DNA from: Lachnospiraceae bacterium
Lineage (GTDB): Bacteria > Bacillota > Clostridia > Lachnospirales > Lachnospiraceae
DNA: 64,000 nt
NCBI GenBank assembly: GCA_022788085.1
Contig: JALEWA010000109.1
Location: forward strand, 1 to 64,000
Direction of reading: 5' to 3'
Position numbers and translations under genes: made by a program. Every line of letters begins with the position of its first letter. Position 1 is the first letter of the stretch. Under the pieces are notes generated by a model. It was not told the origin of the DNA, made no database searches, and worked only from the letters and a program-made list of their open reading frames with translations. Shown here piece by piece: positions 36,439 through 44,700 of the stretch.

Positions 36439-37758
36439 ATGAAAAAGCAAAACAAACATGTTGTAAATCAGGTGGCACCGGGAAGCATAGCAGAGGAAAT
36501 GGAAATCGAAGCCGGTGATGTGATGCTTGAAATTAATGGAAATAAAATAGAAGACATATTTGATTATCAGTATTATACACAGGATGAGTATATAGAAGTA
36601 TTGATTCAAAAGCCGTCCGGAGAGGAATGGCTTCTTGAAATTGATAAGGAGTATGATGAAGATTTAGGTATTACCTTTGAAAACGGTCTGATGGATGAAT
36701 ATCGTTCCTGCCATAATAAATGTATCTTCTGCTTTATTGATCAGATGCCAAAGGGAATGCGTGATACTCTATATTTTAAGGATGATGATTCCAGACTTTC
36801 CTTTTTACAGGGAAATTATGTGACGCTAACAAATATGTCTGACGAGGACATTGACCGAATTATTAAATATAATCTTTCCCCAATCAACGTATCCTTCCAA
36901 ACAACAAATCCGGAATTGAGATGTAAAATGCTGAATAACCGCTTCGCGGGAGAAGCATTACAAAAGGCATGGAAACTGGCAAAGGCAGGAATTACAATGA
37001 ATGGTCAGATTGTCCTTTGCAAGGGTGTTAATGATGGCATGGAACTTGAGAGAAGTATTCGTGATTTGTCAGAGTATCTTCCTAATCTGGAGAGTGTATC
37101 TGTTGTTCCTGTTGGATTATCAAAATACCGTGACGGTTTATATCCACTGGAACCATTTACGAAGGAAGATGCCAAGGAGGTATTGCGTATCATCCATTCA
37201 TGGCAGGACAAGCTTTATCCGGAATACGGTCTTCATTTCATTCATGCCAGTGATGAGTGGTATATTCTTGCAGAAGAGGAATTACCGGAAGAAGAACGTT
37301 ATGACGGTTATCTGCAGCTTGAAAATGGTGTAGGGATGCTAAGACTTCTGTTAAATGAGTTTGAGGAAGGTATGAAAGAACCTAAGATGGAAATTCGACC
37401 CCATGAGCTTTCTATCGCAACAGGAAGACTGGCTTTCCCGTATATAAAAAATATGGCAGAAAAAATGATGGAAAAATACCCACAGCTTATAGTACATGTA
37501 TATGCAATTCGAAATGACTTCTTTGGAGAGATGATTACGGTATCAGGTCTTCTTACAGGTCAGGATATTCTGGCTCAGCTTAAAGGTAAGGAATTAGGCA
37601 ACAGACTTCTTTTACCACAAAATGTTTTAAAGAGTGGAGAGACTGTATTTTTGGATGACATGACAGTTGCAGAGCTTGAAAAGGCTTTACAAGTAAAGGT
37701 AGATATTGTAAAATCAAGCGGGCAGGATTTTATCGAAAAGATAATAGGAATGGAGTAA
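36439..37758 (+). CDS. DUF512 protein with PDZ-like and radical-SAM-like domains
   Basis: This 439-aa protein starts with a PDZ-like segment ([29 protein letters not shown]). The cysteine motif [11 protein letters not shown] follows at about residue 93, a CxxxCxxC cluster site as in radical SAM enzymes, and then DUF512. The function is not established. It is usually found beside der in Clostridia, as here (4 nt), which suggests a link to translation or ribosome maturation by context only. Confidence 0.88.
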   Translation: MKKQNKHVVNQVAPGSIAEEMEIEAGDVMLEINGNKIEDIFDYQYYTQDEYIEVLIQKPSGEEWLLEIDKEYDEDLGITFENGLMDEYRSCHNKCIFCFIDQMPKGMRDTLYFKDDDSRLSFLQGNYVTLTNMSDEDIDRIIKYNLSPINVSFQTTNPELRCKMLNNRFAGEALQKAWKLAKAGITMNGQIVLCKGVNDGMELERSIRDLSEYLPNLESVSVVPVGLSKYRDGLYPLEPFTKEDAKEVLRIIHSWQDKLYPEYGLHFIHASDEWYILAEEELPEEERYDGYLQLENGVGMLRLLLNEFEEGMKEPKMEIRPHELSIATGRLAFPYIKNMAEKMMEKYPQLIVHVYAIRNDFFGEMITVSGLLTGQDILAQLKGKELGNRLLLPQNVLKSGETVFLDDMTVAELEKALQVKVDIVKSSGQDFIEKIIGME

Positions 37759-37762
37759 AGAA

Positions 37763-39097
37763 ATGGGAAAAACTAGTAAAAAGCCGATAGTTGCAGTAGT
37801 TGGACGTCCAAATGTTGGCAAATCAACATTATTCAATGTACTTGCCGGCGAGAAGATATCCATTGTAAAGGATACACCTGGTATTACCAGAGATAGAATA
37901 TATGCAGATATCTCATGGCTGAACTGGAACTTTACCTTAGTAGATACAGGTGGTATTGAGCCGGATAGTAAGGATATAATTTTGTCACAGATGCGTGAAC
38001 AGGCAGAGATTGCCATAGCAACTGCAGATGTTATTATTTTCCTTGTGGATGTAAAGCAGGGATTAGTAGATGCAGACGCAAAGGTAGCTGATATGCTTCG
38101 AAGAAGCCATAAGCCGGTTGTACTTGTTGTTAATAAAGTTGACAGTTTTCAAAAGATGGAAGCTGATGTATATGAGTTCTATAATCTTGGTATTGGTGAT
38201 CCAATACCTATTTCGGCTGCAAACCGTCTTGGACTTGGTGAAATGCTGGACACAGTTACCAATTTGTTTGATAAAGAAGCATACGAAGAGGAAGAGGATG
38301 ACAGACCAAGAGTTGCCATCGTAGGAAAGCCAAATGTAGGAAAGTCTTCTATTATTAATAAACTGGTCGGAGAGAATCGCGTTATCGTATCTGATGTTGC
38401 AGGTACGACAAGAGATGCTATTGATACAGAAGTCATTCATGATGGCAAGGAGTATGTATTCATTGATACGGCAGGTCTTCGCAGAAAGAATAAGATCAAG
38501 GAAGAACTGGAACGGTTTATGATTATACGTACTGTCAGTGCGGTAGAACGTGCTGACGTAGTGGTTCTCGTCATTGATGCAGAAGAAGGTGTTACCGAGC
38601 AGGATGCAAAGATTGCAGGTATTGCACATGACCGTGGAAAGGGCATCATTATTGCGGTCAATAAATGGGATGCCATTGAGAAGGATGATAAAACCATTTA
38701 TCGTTTTACGGAAAAGGTAAGAAATATTCTTTCGTTTATGACCTATGCAGAAATCGTATTTATATCAGCAAAGACCGGTCAGCGTCTGAATAAGCTTTTC
38801 GAAACGATTGATATGGTTATTGAGAACCAATCCTTGCGAATTGCAACAGGTGTCGTAAATGAGATTGTAACAGAAGCGGTTGCCTTGCAGCAGCCACCTT
38901 CCGATAAAGGTAAGCGATTAAAAATATTCTATACGACGCAGGTTGGTGTAAAGCCACCTACTTTTGTTGTTTTCGTAAATGATAAGGAGTTAATGCATTT
39001 TTCTTATACCAGATACTTGGAAAATAAGATTCGAGAGGCATTTGGCTTTAAGGGGACATCATTAAAATTCATCATCAGGGAAAGAAAGGACGACTAA
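37763..39097 (+). CDS. der: Ribosome biogenesis GTPase Der (EngA)
   Basis: This 444-aa protein has two tandem G domains. The first has [13 protein letters not shown] and NKVD; the second has GKPNVGKSS (around 190), DTAG and NKWD. A C-terminal KH-like domain completes it. It acts in 50S subunit maturation. It forms an operon with DUF512, plsY and gpsA with gaps of 4-12 nt. Confidence 0.97.
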   Translation: MGKTSKKPIVAVVGRPNVGKSTLFNVLAGEKISIVKDTPGITRDRIYADISWLNWNFTLVDTGGIEPDSKDIILSQMREQAEIAIATADVIIFLVDVKQGLVDADAKVADMLRRSHKPVVLVVNKVDSFQKMEADVYEFYNLGIGDPIPISAANRLGLGEMLDTVTNLFDKEAYEEEEDDRPRVAIVGKPNVGKSSIINKLVGENRVIVSDVAGTTRDAIDTEVIHDGKEYVFIDTAGLRRKNKIKEELERFMIIRTVSAVERADVVVLVIDAEEGVTEQDAKIAGIAHDRGKGIIIAVNKWDAIEKDDKTIYRFTEKVRNILSFMTYAEIVFISAKTGQRLNKLFETIDMVIENQSLRIATGVVNEIVTEAVALQQPPSDKGKRLKIFYTTQVGVKPPTFVVFVNDKELMHFSYTRYLENKIREAFGFKGTSLKFIIRERKDD

Positions 39098-39103
39098 AGA
39101 GAA

Positions 39104-39751
39104 ATGATTCGTTTCGTTTGCGTTATTATTGGTTACATTTTTGGATTATTTCAAACATCATATATTTATGGAAAGCTTCATGGAATTGATATTAAAGAAC
39201 ATGGAAGTGGAAATGCAGGAACAACAAATACGTTGCGTGTCTTAGGTAAAAAAGCAGGAGCAATTGTATTGTTTGGCGATATTATGAAAACAGGTCTTGC
39301 AATGGTGCTTGTAAGGATTTTATTCAGGGAGAAGTATGCAGATATCCTTCCATTGCTTTCCCTTTATGCAGGAGCAGGTGCTATTCTAGGGCATGATTTT
39401 CCGTTTTATCTTCATTTTAAGGGTGGCAAAGGGATTGCATGTACGGCAGGTTTGATTATTTTCTTCCATCCATACATGATTTTACCTGAGGTTATTACCT
39501 TTTTTGGTACATTCTTTGCAACACACTATGTATCACTCGGTTCCTTGCTTGTTAACCTTGTGTTAATAGCTGAAATGATCATATTTGGTCAGATGGGTAT
39601 TTTTGGCATGGAACAGGCAGCTTTGAACGAAATGTATATTGTCACTGTTCTTCTTGCTACACTTGCTTTTTGGGGACACAGGGCAAATATTGACAGACTG
39701 ATACATAAGACAGAAAGGAAAACATATCTGTCAAAGAAGAATAAAGAGTAA
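39104..39751 (+). CDS. plsY: Glycerol-3-phosphate acyltransferase PlsY
   Basis: This integral membrane enzyme transfers the acyl group from acyl-phosphate (made by PlsX) to glycerol-3-phosphate. Conserved motifs are GSGNAGTTNTLRVLG, HDFPFYLHFKGGKGIACTAG and the late region AFWGHRANIDRLI. Five or so membrane helices fit the 215-aa length. gpsA, which makes its acceptor, follows directly. Confidence 0.95.
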   Translation: MIRFVCVIIGYIFGLFQTSYIYGKLHGIDIKEHGSGNAGTTNTLRVLGKKAGAIVLFGDIMKTGLAMVLVRILFREKYADILPLLSLYAGAGAILGHDFPFYLHFKGGKGIACTAGLIIFFHPYMILPEVITFFGTFFATHYVSLGSLLVNLVLIAEMIIFGQMGIFGMEQAALNEMYIVTVLLATLAFWGHRANIDRLIHKTERKTYLSKKNKE

Positions 39752-39763
39752 AAGGAGACTGCT

Positions 39764-40774
39764 ATGGCTAATATAGGTATTATCGGTGCAGGAAGCTGGG
39801 GAATTGCATTATCCGTACTTTTGCACAATAACGGACATAAGATAACAGTATGGTCTATCCTTGAGGATGAGATTATGATGTTGAACACAGAACATGAACA
39901 TAAGGACAAGCTTCCGGGTGTAAAGCTGCCTGAAGATATGGTTTTCACAACAGACCTTAAGGCTGCTATTGAAGGAAAAGATATTCTTGTTCTGGCAGTT
40001 CCATCGCCATTTACAAGAAGTACCTCCCATAATATGAAGAAATATGTATCTGAAGGACAAATCATTGTTAATGTAGCAAAAGGAATTGAGGAGAAGAGTC
40101 TGATGACACTTTCCCAGATTATAAAAGAAGAAATAGAGCAGGCTGATGTGGCAGTCCTGTCGGGACCGTCTCATGCGGAAGAAGTAGGACGTGGAATTCC
40201 TACAACAATCGTTGTTGGTGCAAAGACAAAGGAAACGGCAGAATACATTCAGAATGTCTTTATGAGTGATGTATTTCGTGTTTATATCAGCCCGGATGTT
40301 TTGGGAATTGAACTTGGAGCAGCGTTGAAGAATGTGGTTGCACTTGCAGCAGGAATTGCAGATGGTCTTGGCTATGGTGATAATACAAAGGCAGCGTTAA
40401 TTACCCGTGGCATAACAGAAATTGCAAGACTTGGTACTGCAATGGGCGGCAAATTTGAAACCTTCTGTGGCTTATCAGGTATTGGTGATCTGATTGTTAC
40501 CTGTGCAAGCATGCATTCACGTAACAGAAGAGCGGGAATCTTAATTGGCCAGGGCAAAACGATGGAGGAAGCTATGGCTGAAGTTAAGATGGTTGTTGAA
40601 GGTGTTTATTCTGCGAAAGCAGCCATGGGACTTGCTAAGAAGTATGGAGTAGAGCTTCCGATTATTGAACAGGTAAATGAGGTATTGTTTAATCATAAAC
40701 CGGCTGCAGAAGCAGTAAAAGATTTAATGATTCGAGATAAGAAGCTGGAACATCAGGATTTACCATGGGAATAG
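39764..40774 (+). CDS. gpsA: Glycerol-3-phosphate dehydrogenase [NAD(P)+]
   Basis: This 336-aa enzyme reduces dihydroxyacetone phosphate to sn-glycerol-3-phosphate for phospholipid synthesis. The N-terminal Rossmann motif is IGIIGAGSWGIALS. The catalytic lysine region GAALKNVVALAAGIADGLGYGDNTKAALITRG is intact. An AAGGAG site precedes the ATG. Confidence 0.96.
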   Translation: MANIGIIGAGSWGIALSVLLHNNGHKITVWSILEDEIMMLNTEHEHKDKLPGVKLPEDMVFTTDLKAAIEGKDILVLAVPSPFTRSTSHNMKKYVSEGQIIVNVAKGIEEKSLMTLSQIIKEEIEQADVAVLSGPSHAEEVGRGIPTTIVVGAKTKETAEYIQNVFMSDVFRVYISPDVLGIELGAALKNVVALAAGIADGLGYGDNTKAALITRGITEIARLGTAMGGKFETFCGLSGIGDLIVTCASMHSRNRRAGILIGQGKTMEEAMAEVKMVVEGVYSAKAAMGLAKKYGVELPIIEQVNEVLFNHKPAAEAVKDLMIRDKKLEHQDLPWE

Positions 40775-40787
40775 AAGGAGGTTCATT

Positions 40788-41600
40788 ATGGAACAGTCAT
40801 TTAACAGTACGAAGGATTATGTCGCAAGTGAGGAATTACTTGCAAGCGTTAATGTAGCGATTGCACTACAGAAACCGCTTTTAATTAAGGGAGAACCCGG
40901 AACAGGAAAAACCATGCTGGCAGAAGCAGTAGCCAATTCTTTAGGGAAGAAGCTTCTGATTTGGAATATTAAGTCTACCACAAAGGCACAGGAAGGTCTT
41001 TATATGTATGATACTATTCAGAGATTATACGATGGACAGTTTGGTGAAGAGGGTGTCGATGATATTGCAAAATATATTAAACTTGGTAAGCTGGGAGAAG
41101 CTTTTGACAGTGATGAGCAGGTTATCCTTTTGATTGATGAAATTGATAAAGCAGATCTTGAGTTCCCAAACGATTTATTATGGGAGCTTGATCAGATGGA
41201 ATTCTATATTCATGAAACCAAGAGAACAGTAAAAGCAAAACATAGACCAATTGTAATCATTACTTCTAATGCAGAAAAGGAATTGCCGGATGCTTTCTTG
41301 AGAAGATGTATTTTCCATTATATTGATTTTCCGAATCCTGAATTGATGGAAGAAATTGTAAGAACGCATTATCCTAATGTTGAAGATAATTTATTAAAAA
41401 ATGCAATGCAGATATTTTATGATATTCGTACAATTCGTGATATTCGTAAGAAACCAAGTACTTCTGAGCTGATTGACTGGATTAATGCATTACAGATTGG
41501 TGGAATATCAGCAGATGAGCTTAGAGCAAAGCTTCCATTCCTTGGAGTTGTGGTTAAAAAGGATGAGGATCTGGAGGCAGTAAGACAGGAGATACATTAA
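40788..41600 (+). CDS. MoxR-type AAA+ ATPase
   Basis: This 270-aa AAA+ ATPase has Walker A GEPGTGKT (about 38-45), Walker B VILLIDEIDKAD, sensor IITSNAEKELPDAFLRRC and a C-terminal lid. MoxR ATPases act as chaperones with VWA-domain partners, and a VWA gene follows after 1 nt, so the pair very likely forms one complex. AAGGAGG precedes the ATG. The target is unknown. Confidence 0.9.
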   Translation: MEQSFNSTKDYVASEELLASVNVAIALQKPLLIKGEPGTGKTMLAEAVANSLGKKLLIWNIKSTTKAQEGLYMYDTIQRLYDGQFGEEGVDDIAKYIKLGKLGEAFDSDEQVILLIDEIDKADLEFPNDLLWELDQMEFYIHETKRTVKAKHRPIVIITSNAEKELPDAFLRRCIFHYIDFPNPELMEEIVRTHYPNVEDNLLKNAMQIFYDIRTIRDIRKKPSTSELIDWINALQIGGISADELRAKLPFLGVVVKKDEDLEAVRQEIH

Positions 41601-41601
41601 T

Positions 41602-42804
41602 ATGTTTTCTAAATTTTTCTATACCTGTAAGAGTAAAGGGCTTAATATTACTCTTAGTGAATGGTTGAATTTACAGGAAGCTCTTGATAAAGGGCTTTGT
41701 GAGAGTTCTCTTACAAAGTTTTATTATATTGCACGGATGCTTCTGGTAAAAAGTGAGACGGAATATGATAAGTTCGATATGGCTTTTGAGGAATGCTTCA
41801 AGGGCGTAAAGACAGATATAGAGATAGGCAAGACAATGCTGTCATGGCTGGATAAGCCGGAAATGAGTGCTCTTCTTCATGAGGAAGAGAAGCATTGGCT
41901 GAATCAGATTGAAGACATTCATGTTGACAAGGATGACATAGAAGAGAAGTTCAAGCAAAGACTGAAGGATCAGGATACGGAACACAATGGGGGAAGCTAT
42001 TGGATTGGGACTATGGGTAAGACACAGTTTGGTAATACCGGTGGTAACGTTGGAGGCGTCAGAGTCGGTGGTACAACAGGTTATCAGTCAGCTTTTTCCG
42101 TTGTAGGTGCAAGAAAATATCGTGATTTTAGAGATGATAAGGTAATAGACAATCGTCAGTTCCAGCTTGCATTCCGCAGATTACGTCAGTTTTCAAGTAA
42201 GCTTGACATTCCAAGAACAGAGCTTGACATTGACCAGACTATTGATAAGACATGTAATAATGGTGGATGCTTGCAGATTGTCATGGAAAAGCCAAGAAAG
42301 AATGCTGTAAAACTATTACTTTTAATGGATTCCGGCGGAACTATGATTCCTTATACAAAGCTGCTGAATGACCTGTTTCAGGCTGTACATAAATCAAACC
42401 ATTATAAGGATGTAAAAGCATATTATTTCCATAATTGTATTTATTCCAAACTATATAAGACACCGGAGTGTGAAAATGGTGACTGGATTGATACAGAGTG
42501 GATGTTCCGTAATGTAGACAGTGATTATAAAGTAATCATTGTTGGGGATGCAGCTATGGCACCTGAGGAATTATATTCTGACACAGGTAATTACCGTGGA
42601 CCAAATGGCGGATTGTCCGGTTATCAGTGGTTACAGCTTATTAAACGTCATTATAAAAAGGTTGTATGGCTGAATCCTAAGATGGCACCGGGACGTGCTC
42701 CGTGGCGTGAGGCAGAAACGGCCATAAAGGAAATTTTTCCCATGTATAAGCTGACAGTTCAAGGCTTAAATGATGCTATGATGAAACTTATGTCAAATAA
42801 ATAG
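41602..42804 (+). CDS. CoxE-like VWA domain protein
   Basis: This 400-aa partner of the preceding MoxR ATPase has a helical N-terminal half and a Gly-rich linker around residues 130-160 (GGSYWIGTMGKTQFGNTGGNVGGVRVGGTTG). The C-terminal VWA domain has the MIDAS start LLLLMDSGGT. The canonical DxSxS reads DSGGT here, with Gly and Thr replacing the two Ser, so metal binding may be altered. A late metal-site region IIVGDAAMAP is present. The substrate is unknown. Confidence 0.85.
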   Translation: MFSKFFYTCKSKGLNITLSEWLNLQEALDKGLCESSLTKFYYIARMLLVKSETEYDKFDMAFEECFKGVKTDIEIGKTMLSWLDKPEMSALLHEEEKHWLNQIEDIHVDKDDIEEKFKQRLKDQDTEHNGGSYWIGTMGKTQFGNTGGNVGGVRVGGTTGYQSAFSVVGARKYRDFRDDKVIDNRQFQLAFRRLRQFSSKLDIPRTELDIDQTIDKTCNNGGCLQIVMEKPRKNAVKLLLLMDSGGTMIPYTKLLNDLFQAVHKSNHYKDVKAYYFHNCIYSKLYKTPECENGDWIDTEWMFRNVDSDYKVIIVGDAAMAPEELYSDTGNYRGPNGGLSGYQWLQLIKRHYKKVVWLNPKMAPGRAPWREAETAIKEIFPMYKLTVQGLNDAMMKLMSNK

Positions 42805-42841
42805 GAAACCTGTTGTAAAAGGATAGTTTCTTTTGTTGCAA

Positions 42842-42881
42842 TTTTGCCAAAAAATTAATAAATAGGTAATATATGGCAAAA
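42842..42881. repeat. Inverted repeat upstream of the zinc-ribbon gene
   Basis: TTTTGCCA (42842-42849) and TGGCAAAA (42874-42881) are perfect reverse complements. They end 6 nt before the -35 of the next promoter and may be a regulator site. Confidence 0.45.
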
Positions 42882-42887
42882 ATAGCA

Positions 42888-42916
42888 TTGTAAAAGTCTA
42901 TCAGTCTTAGTATAAT
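42888..42916 (+). promoter_or_regulatory. Sigma-A promoter of the zinc-ribbon/KPYDK gene
   Basis: TTGTAA (42888-42893), a 17-nt spacer and a perfect TATAAT (42911-42916) predict a leader of about 130 nt. Confidence 0.62.
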
Positions 42917-43050
42917 GAAACAGTGATGCATTTGCGTCAATCTAAGAAAATGTTTTTTGATAGAAAATTATGCATTTTCAAGTTAGATAAATTATCCTTA
43001 CACCTGCGAAAGAAATGAGTGTATAAGGAAGAGATAGGAAGGCAAAAGTA

Positions 43051-43716
43051 ATGGAAAAAAAAGTCCCAGAGAGAAAAGTAAGCCTGAGAGAAGAAGACGT
43101 TTTTTATGTTTATGATAAGAGAATCAATAAGTGTATCAAAGAAGACTGTGAAGGAACAGTAAAGTATGGTTTGGTTCTTCGAGTCAGTATGGTGGGAGAG
43201 GAAACATGTAATTGCTTTGAATGTAATAAATGTCATATGAAATACACGCCGTATCCCAATTATGTAAGATTGACTAAGACAGACATGATGACAATCTATA
43301 ATAAGGATGAGGTTGATGCACGTGACCGTAAACGTGCCGAGGACGCATTGAAGCAGGCTGCAAAGGATCGAAGAAAACAACAGGGACAAGGACGGAAATT
43401 TATTCCAAGAAGAGATAAAGAACAAGGCTCAGAAGGAAGACCGTATGGTCGTAAATCATTTGAACGTCGTTCGTATGAAAAAAGACCATATGACAGAGAT
43501 GGCTTTGGAAAGTCATATGAAAGAAAACCATATAGTAAAAAGCCATATGATAAAAAGCCTTATGATAAAGAGTCATATGAAAAGAAGCCTTATGAGAGAA
43601 AATCCTATGACCAAAAGCCTTATGAAAGGAACTACTATTCTTCTAGAAGTTATAAGAGTAAGCCATATCAGGATCGAACACAGGGGGCATATCATAATAA
43701 CAATTCTGCAAAGTAG
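43051..43716 (+). CDS. Zinc-ribbon protein with basic Tyr-rich repeat tail
   Basis: This 221-aa protein is of a family I do not recognise. The first 90 residues include two cysteine clusters (CIKEDC near 31-36 and CNCFECNKC near 57-65) that could bind zinc. A charged helix follows (DEVDARDRKRAEDALKQAAKDRRKQQ). From about residue 130 the tail is built of pentapeptides of the type K-P-Y-[DE]-K (KKPYDKKPYDKESYEKKPYER), strongly basic and probably disordered. Such tails often bind RNA or DNA. It has its own promoter and a terminator downstream. No function is claimed. Confidence 0.7.
   Translation: MEKKVPERKVSLREEDVFYVYDKRINKCIKEDCEGTVKYGLVLRVSMVGEETCNCFECNKCHMKYTPYPNYVRLTKTDMMTIYNKDEVDARDRKRAEDALKQAAKDRRKQQGQGRKFIPRRDKEQGSEGRPYGRKSFERRSYEKRPYDRDGFGKSYERKPYSKKPYDKKPYDKESYEKKPYERKSYDQKPYERNYYSSRSYKSKPYQDRTQGAYHNNNSAK
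43441..43680 (+). repeat. 15-nt tandem repeat tract encoding KPYDK units
   Basis: Degenerate 15-nt units (typically AAGCCTTATGATAAA) recur in frame and encode the pentapeptide tail. The divergence between units suggests an old, selected repeat rather than fresh slippage. Confidence 0.7.
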
Positions 43717-43783
43717 GATGCTTCCAAAGACAAGTAGAAATGTTGATTTATATTAGCAATGAGTTTTGCAATTCATTGCCATG

Positions 43784-43821
43784 ATTGCATAAATTACATT
43801 AGTAGTTTATGCAATTTTTTT
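43784..43821 (+). terminator. Terminator after the zinc-ribbon gene
   Basis: A perfect 10-bp stem (43784-43793 with 43806-43815) is followed by a run of T residues. A second small hairpin (GCAATGA/TCATTGC) lies just upstream. Confidence 0.88.
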
Positions 43822-43933
43822 CGGCAAGCTGTATTTAAGGCAAAGTTTTGAGCAAAGTGTTCTGCATAATGCTATATAGTATTATTTGCATAGGAAAACG
43901 ATAGGAAGATTTGAGGGAGTAGTATAAGAAAAA

Positions 43934-44650
43934 ATGAGTGAAAAGCACAAATTACGAATAAAATATTTAATCAAATTGATAGCATTTGTTACACCATCTA
44001 TTTTAGGAACGATTGGTTATTTTATAGAAGGGTTAAGTATTAGAGAATCGTTATATTATTCAGTAGGTTTATATGTTCTTAATTTTTATGGGGATGAATG
44101 CAATGCCATGTTAGAGATAGCAAGATGGATGGCACCTGTCGTTACGATAAGCGGAATCTTTTTCGTCGTAAAGAGTGTAACACAAAGCAGCATTCTTACA
44201 GAAAAGAATATTATGAGTGAAGAGCTATATAGAATAGGTATGGAATTGAATTATTCCTATAATGAACATTTCTCAAAGGAAACACATGAAATGAGACAAA
44301 AGGATATTGTCATGAGAGAAATGTGGGATAATCTGGATGGCTTTACAAAAGCGTCAAATATTGCATCTGCAGATTATCATGAGATTCGTTTCATGATACT
44401 GAAACGACAAGGTAAGGAAGATAATAACTTTACAGAAGAAGAACGTGAATGGTTAAGTAAGGCTGAGCATATTCGCTGGTGTAGGTTTCATTTTCTGAAT
44501 CACTGGACATATGGAACATTAGAAGACGGAAAGAGAAAAGATGTAAACAAACGAATTCATACATATTTAGTACCGTATGAGGAACTTCCAAGAGAAGTGC
44601 AAATGCTGGATTGGGATACCATTTCAAGATTAATGAAGTTAAAGTCATAA
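43934..44650 (+). CDS. Membrane protein with C-terminal RyR domain
   Basis: In this 238-aa protein the N-terminal 80 residues are hydrophobic, with two or three predicted membrane segments (IKLIAFVTPSILGTIGYFI and ARWMAPVVTISGIFFVVKSV). The C-terminal part (WLSKAEHIRWCRFHFLNHWTYG to YLVPYEELP) matches the RyR domain, known from ryanodine receptors and found in bacteria in signalling and conflict-type proteins. In larger bacterial relatives a similar membrane segment is, from memory, fused to a TrkA-type nucleotide-binding domain before RyR. That domain is missing here, so this is a compact form. The ligand and function are unknown. Confidence 0.7.
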   Translation: MSEKHKLRIKYLIKLIAFVTPSILGTIGYFIEGLSIRESLYYSVGLYVLNFYGDECNAMLEIARWMAPVVTISGIFFVVKSVTQSSILTEKNIMSEELYRIGMELNYSYNEHFSKETHEMRQKDIVMREMWDNLDGFTKASNIASADYHEIRFMILKRQGKEDNNFTEEEREWLSKAEHIRWCRFHFLNHWTYGTLEDGKRKDVNKRIHTYLVPYEELPREVQMLDWDTISRLMKLKS

Positions 44651-44673
44651 ATAAATAACCCCTTTCATAAAAT
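44645..44673 (+). promoter_or_regulatory. Candidate sigma-E promoter of spoIVA
   Basis: TCATAAA (44645-44651), a 14-nt spacer and CATAAAAT (44666-44673) match sigma-E consensus at 5 of 7 and 7 of 8 positions by my reading. The predicted start near 44680 lies in the loop of the hairpin, after its 5' arm. Confidence 0.55.
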
Positions 44674-44700
44674 GTTTTAAGCATGAAAGGGGTTATTTTT
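44653..44700 (+). terminator. Hairpin terminating the RyR gene and masking the spoIVA SD
   Basis: The 16-bp stem (44653-44668 with 44683-44698) is followed by T residues that run straight into the spoIVA ATG. The 3' arm contains AAAGGGG (44686-44692), the spoIVA Shine-Dalgarno sequence. Confidence 0.85.

Noticed and set aside
36318..36518. Short forward frame through the 56-nt repeats
   Set aside because: It crosses the repeats and enters the DUF512 gene in a different frame, with no SD or family match.
38063..38629. Long reverse-strand open frame (188 codons) inside der
   Set aside because: It lies entirely antisense to an intact, well-recognised GTPase, has a Cys/Asn/Ile-rich composition unlike real proteins, and shows no family motif.
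43445..43756. Second forward frame overlapping the KPYDK tail
   Set aside because: The 15-nt repeat keeps more than one frame open. This frame gives a Met/Lys/His repeat without the conserved N-terminus and has no SD.
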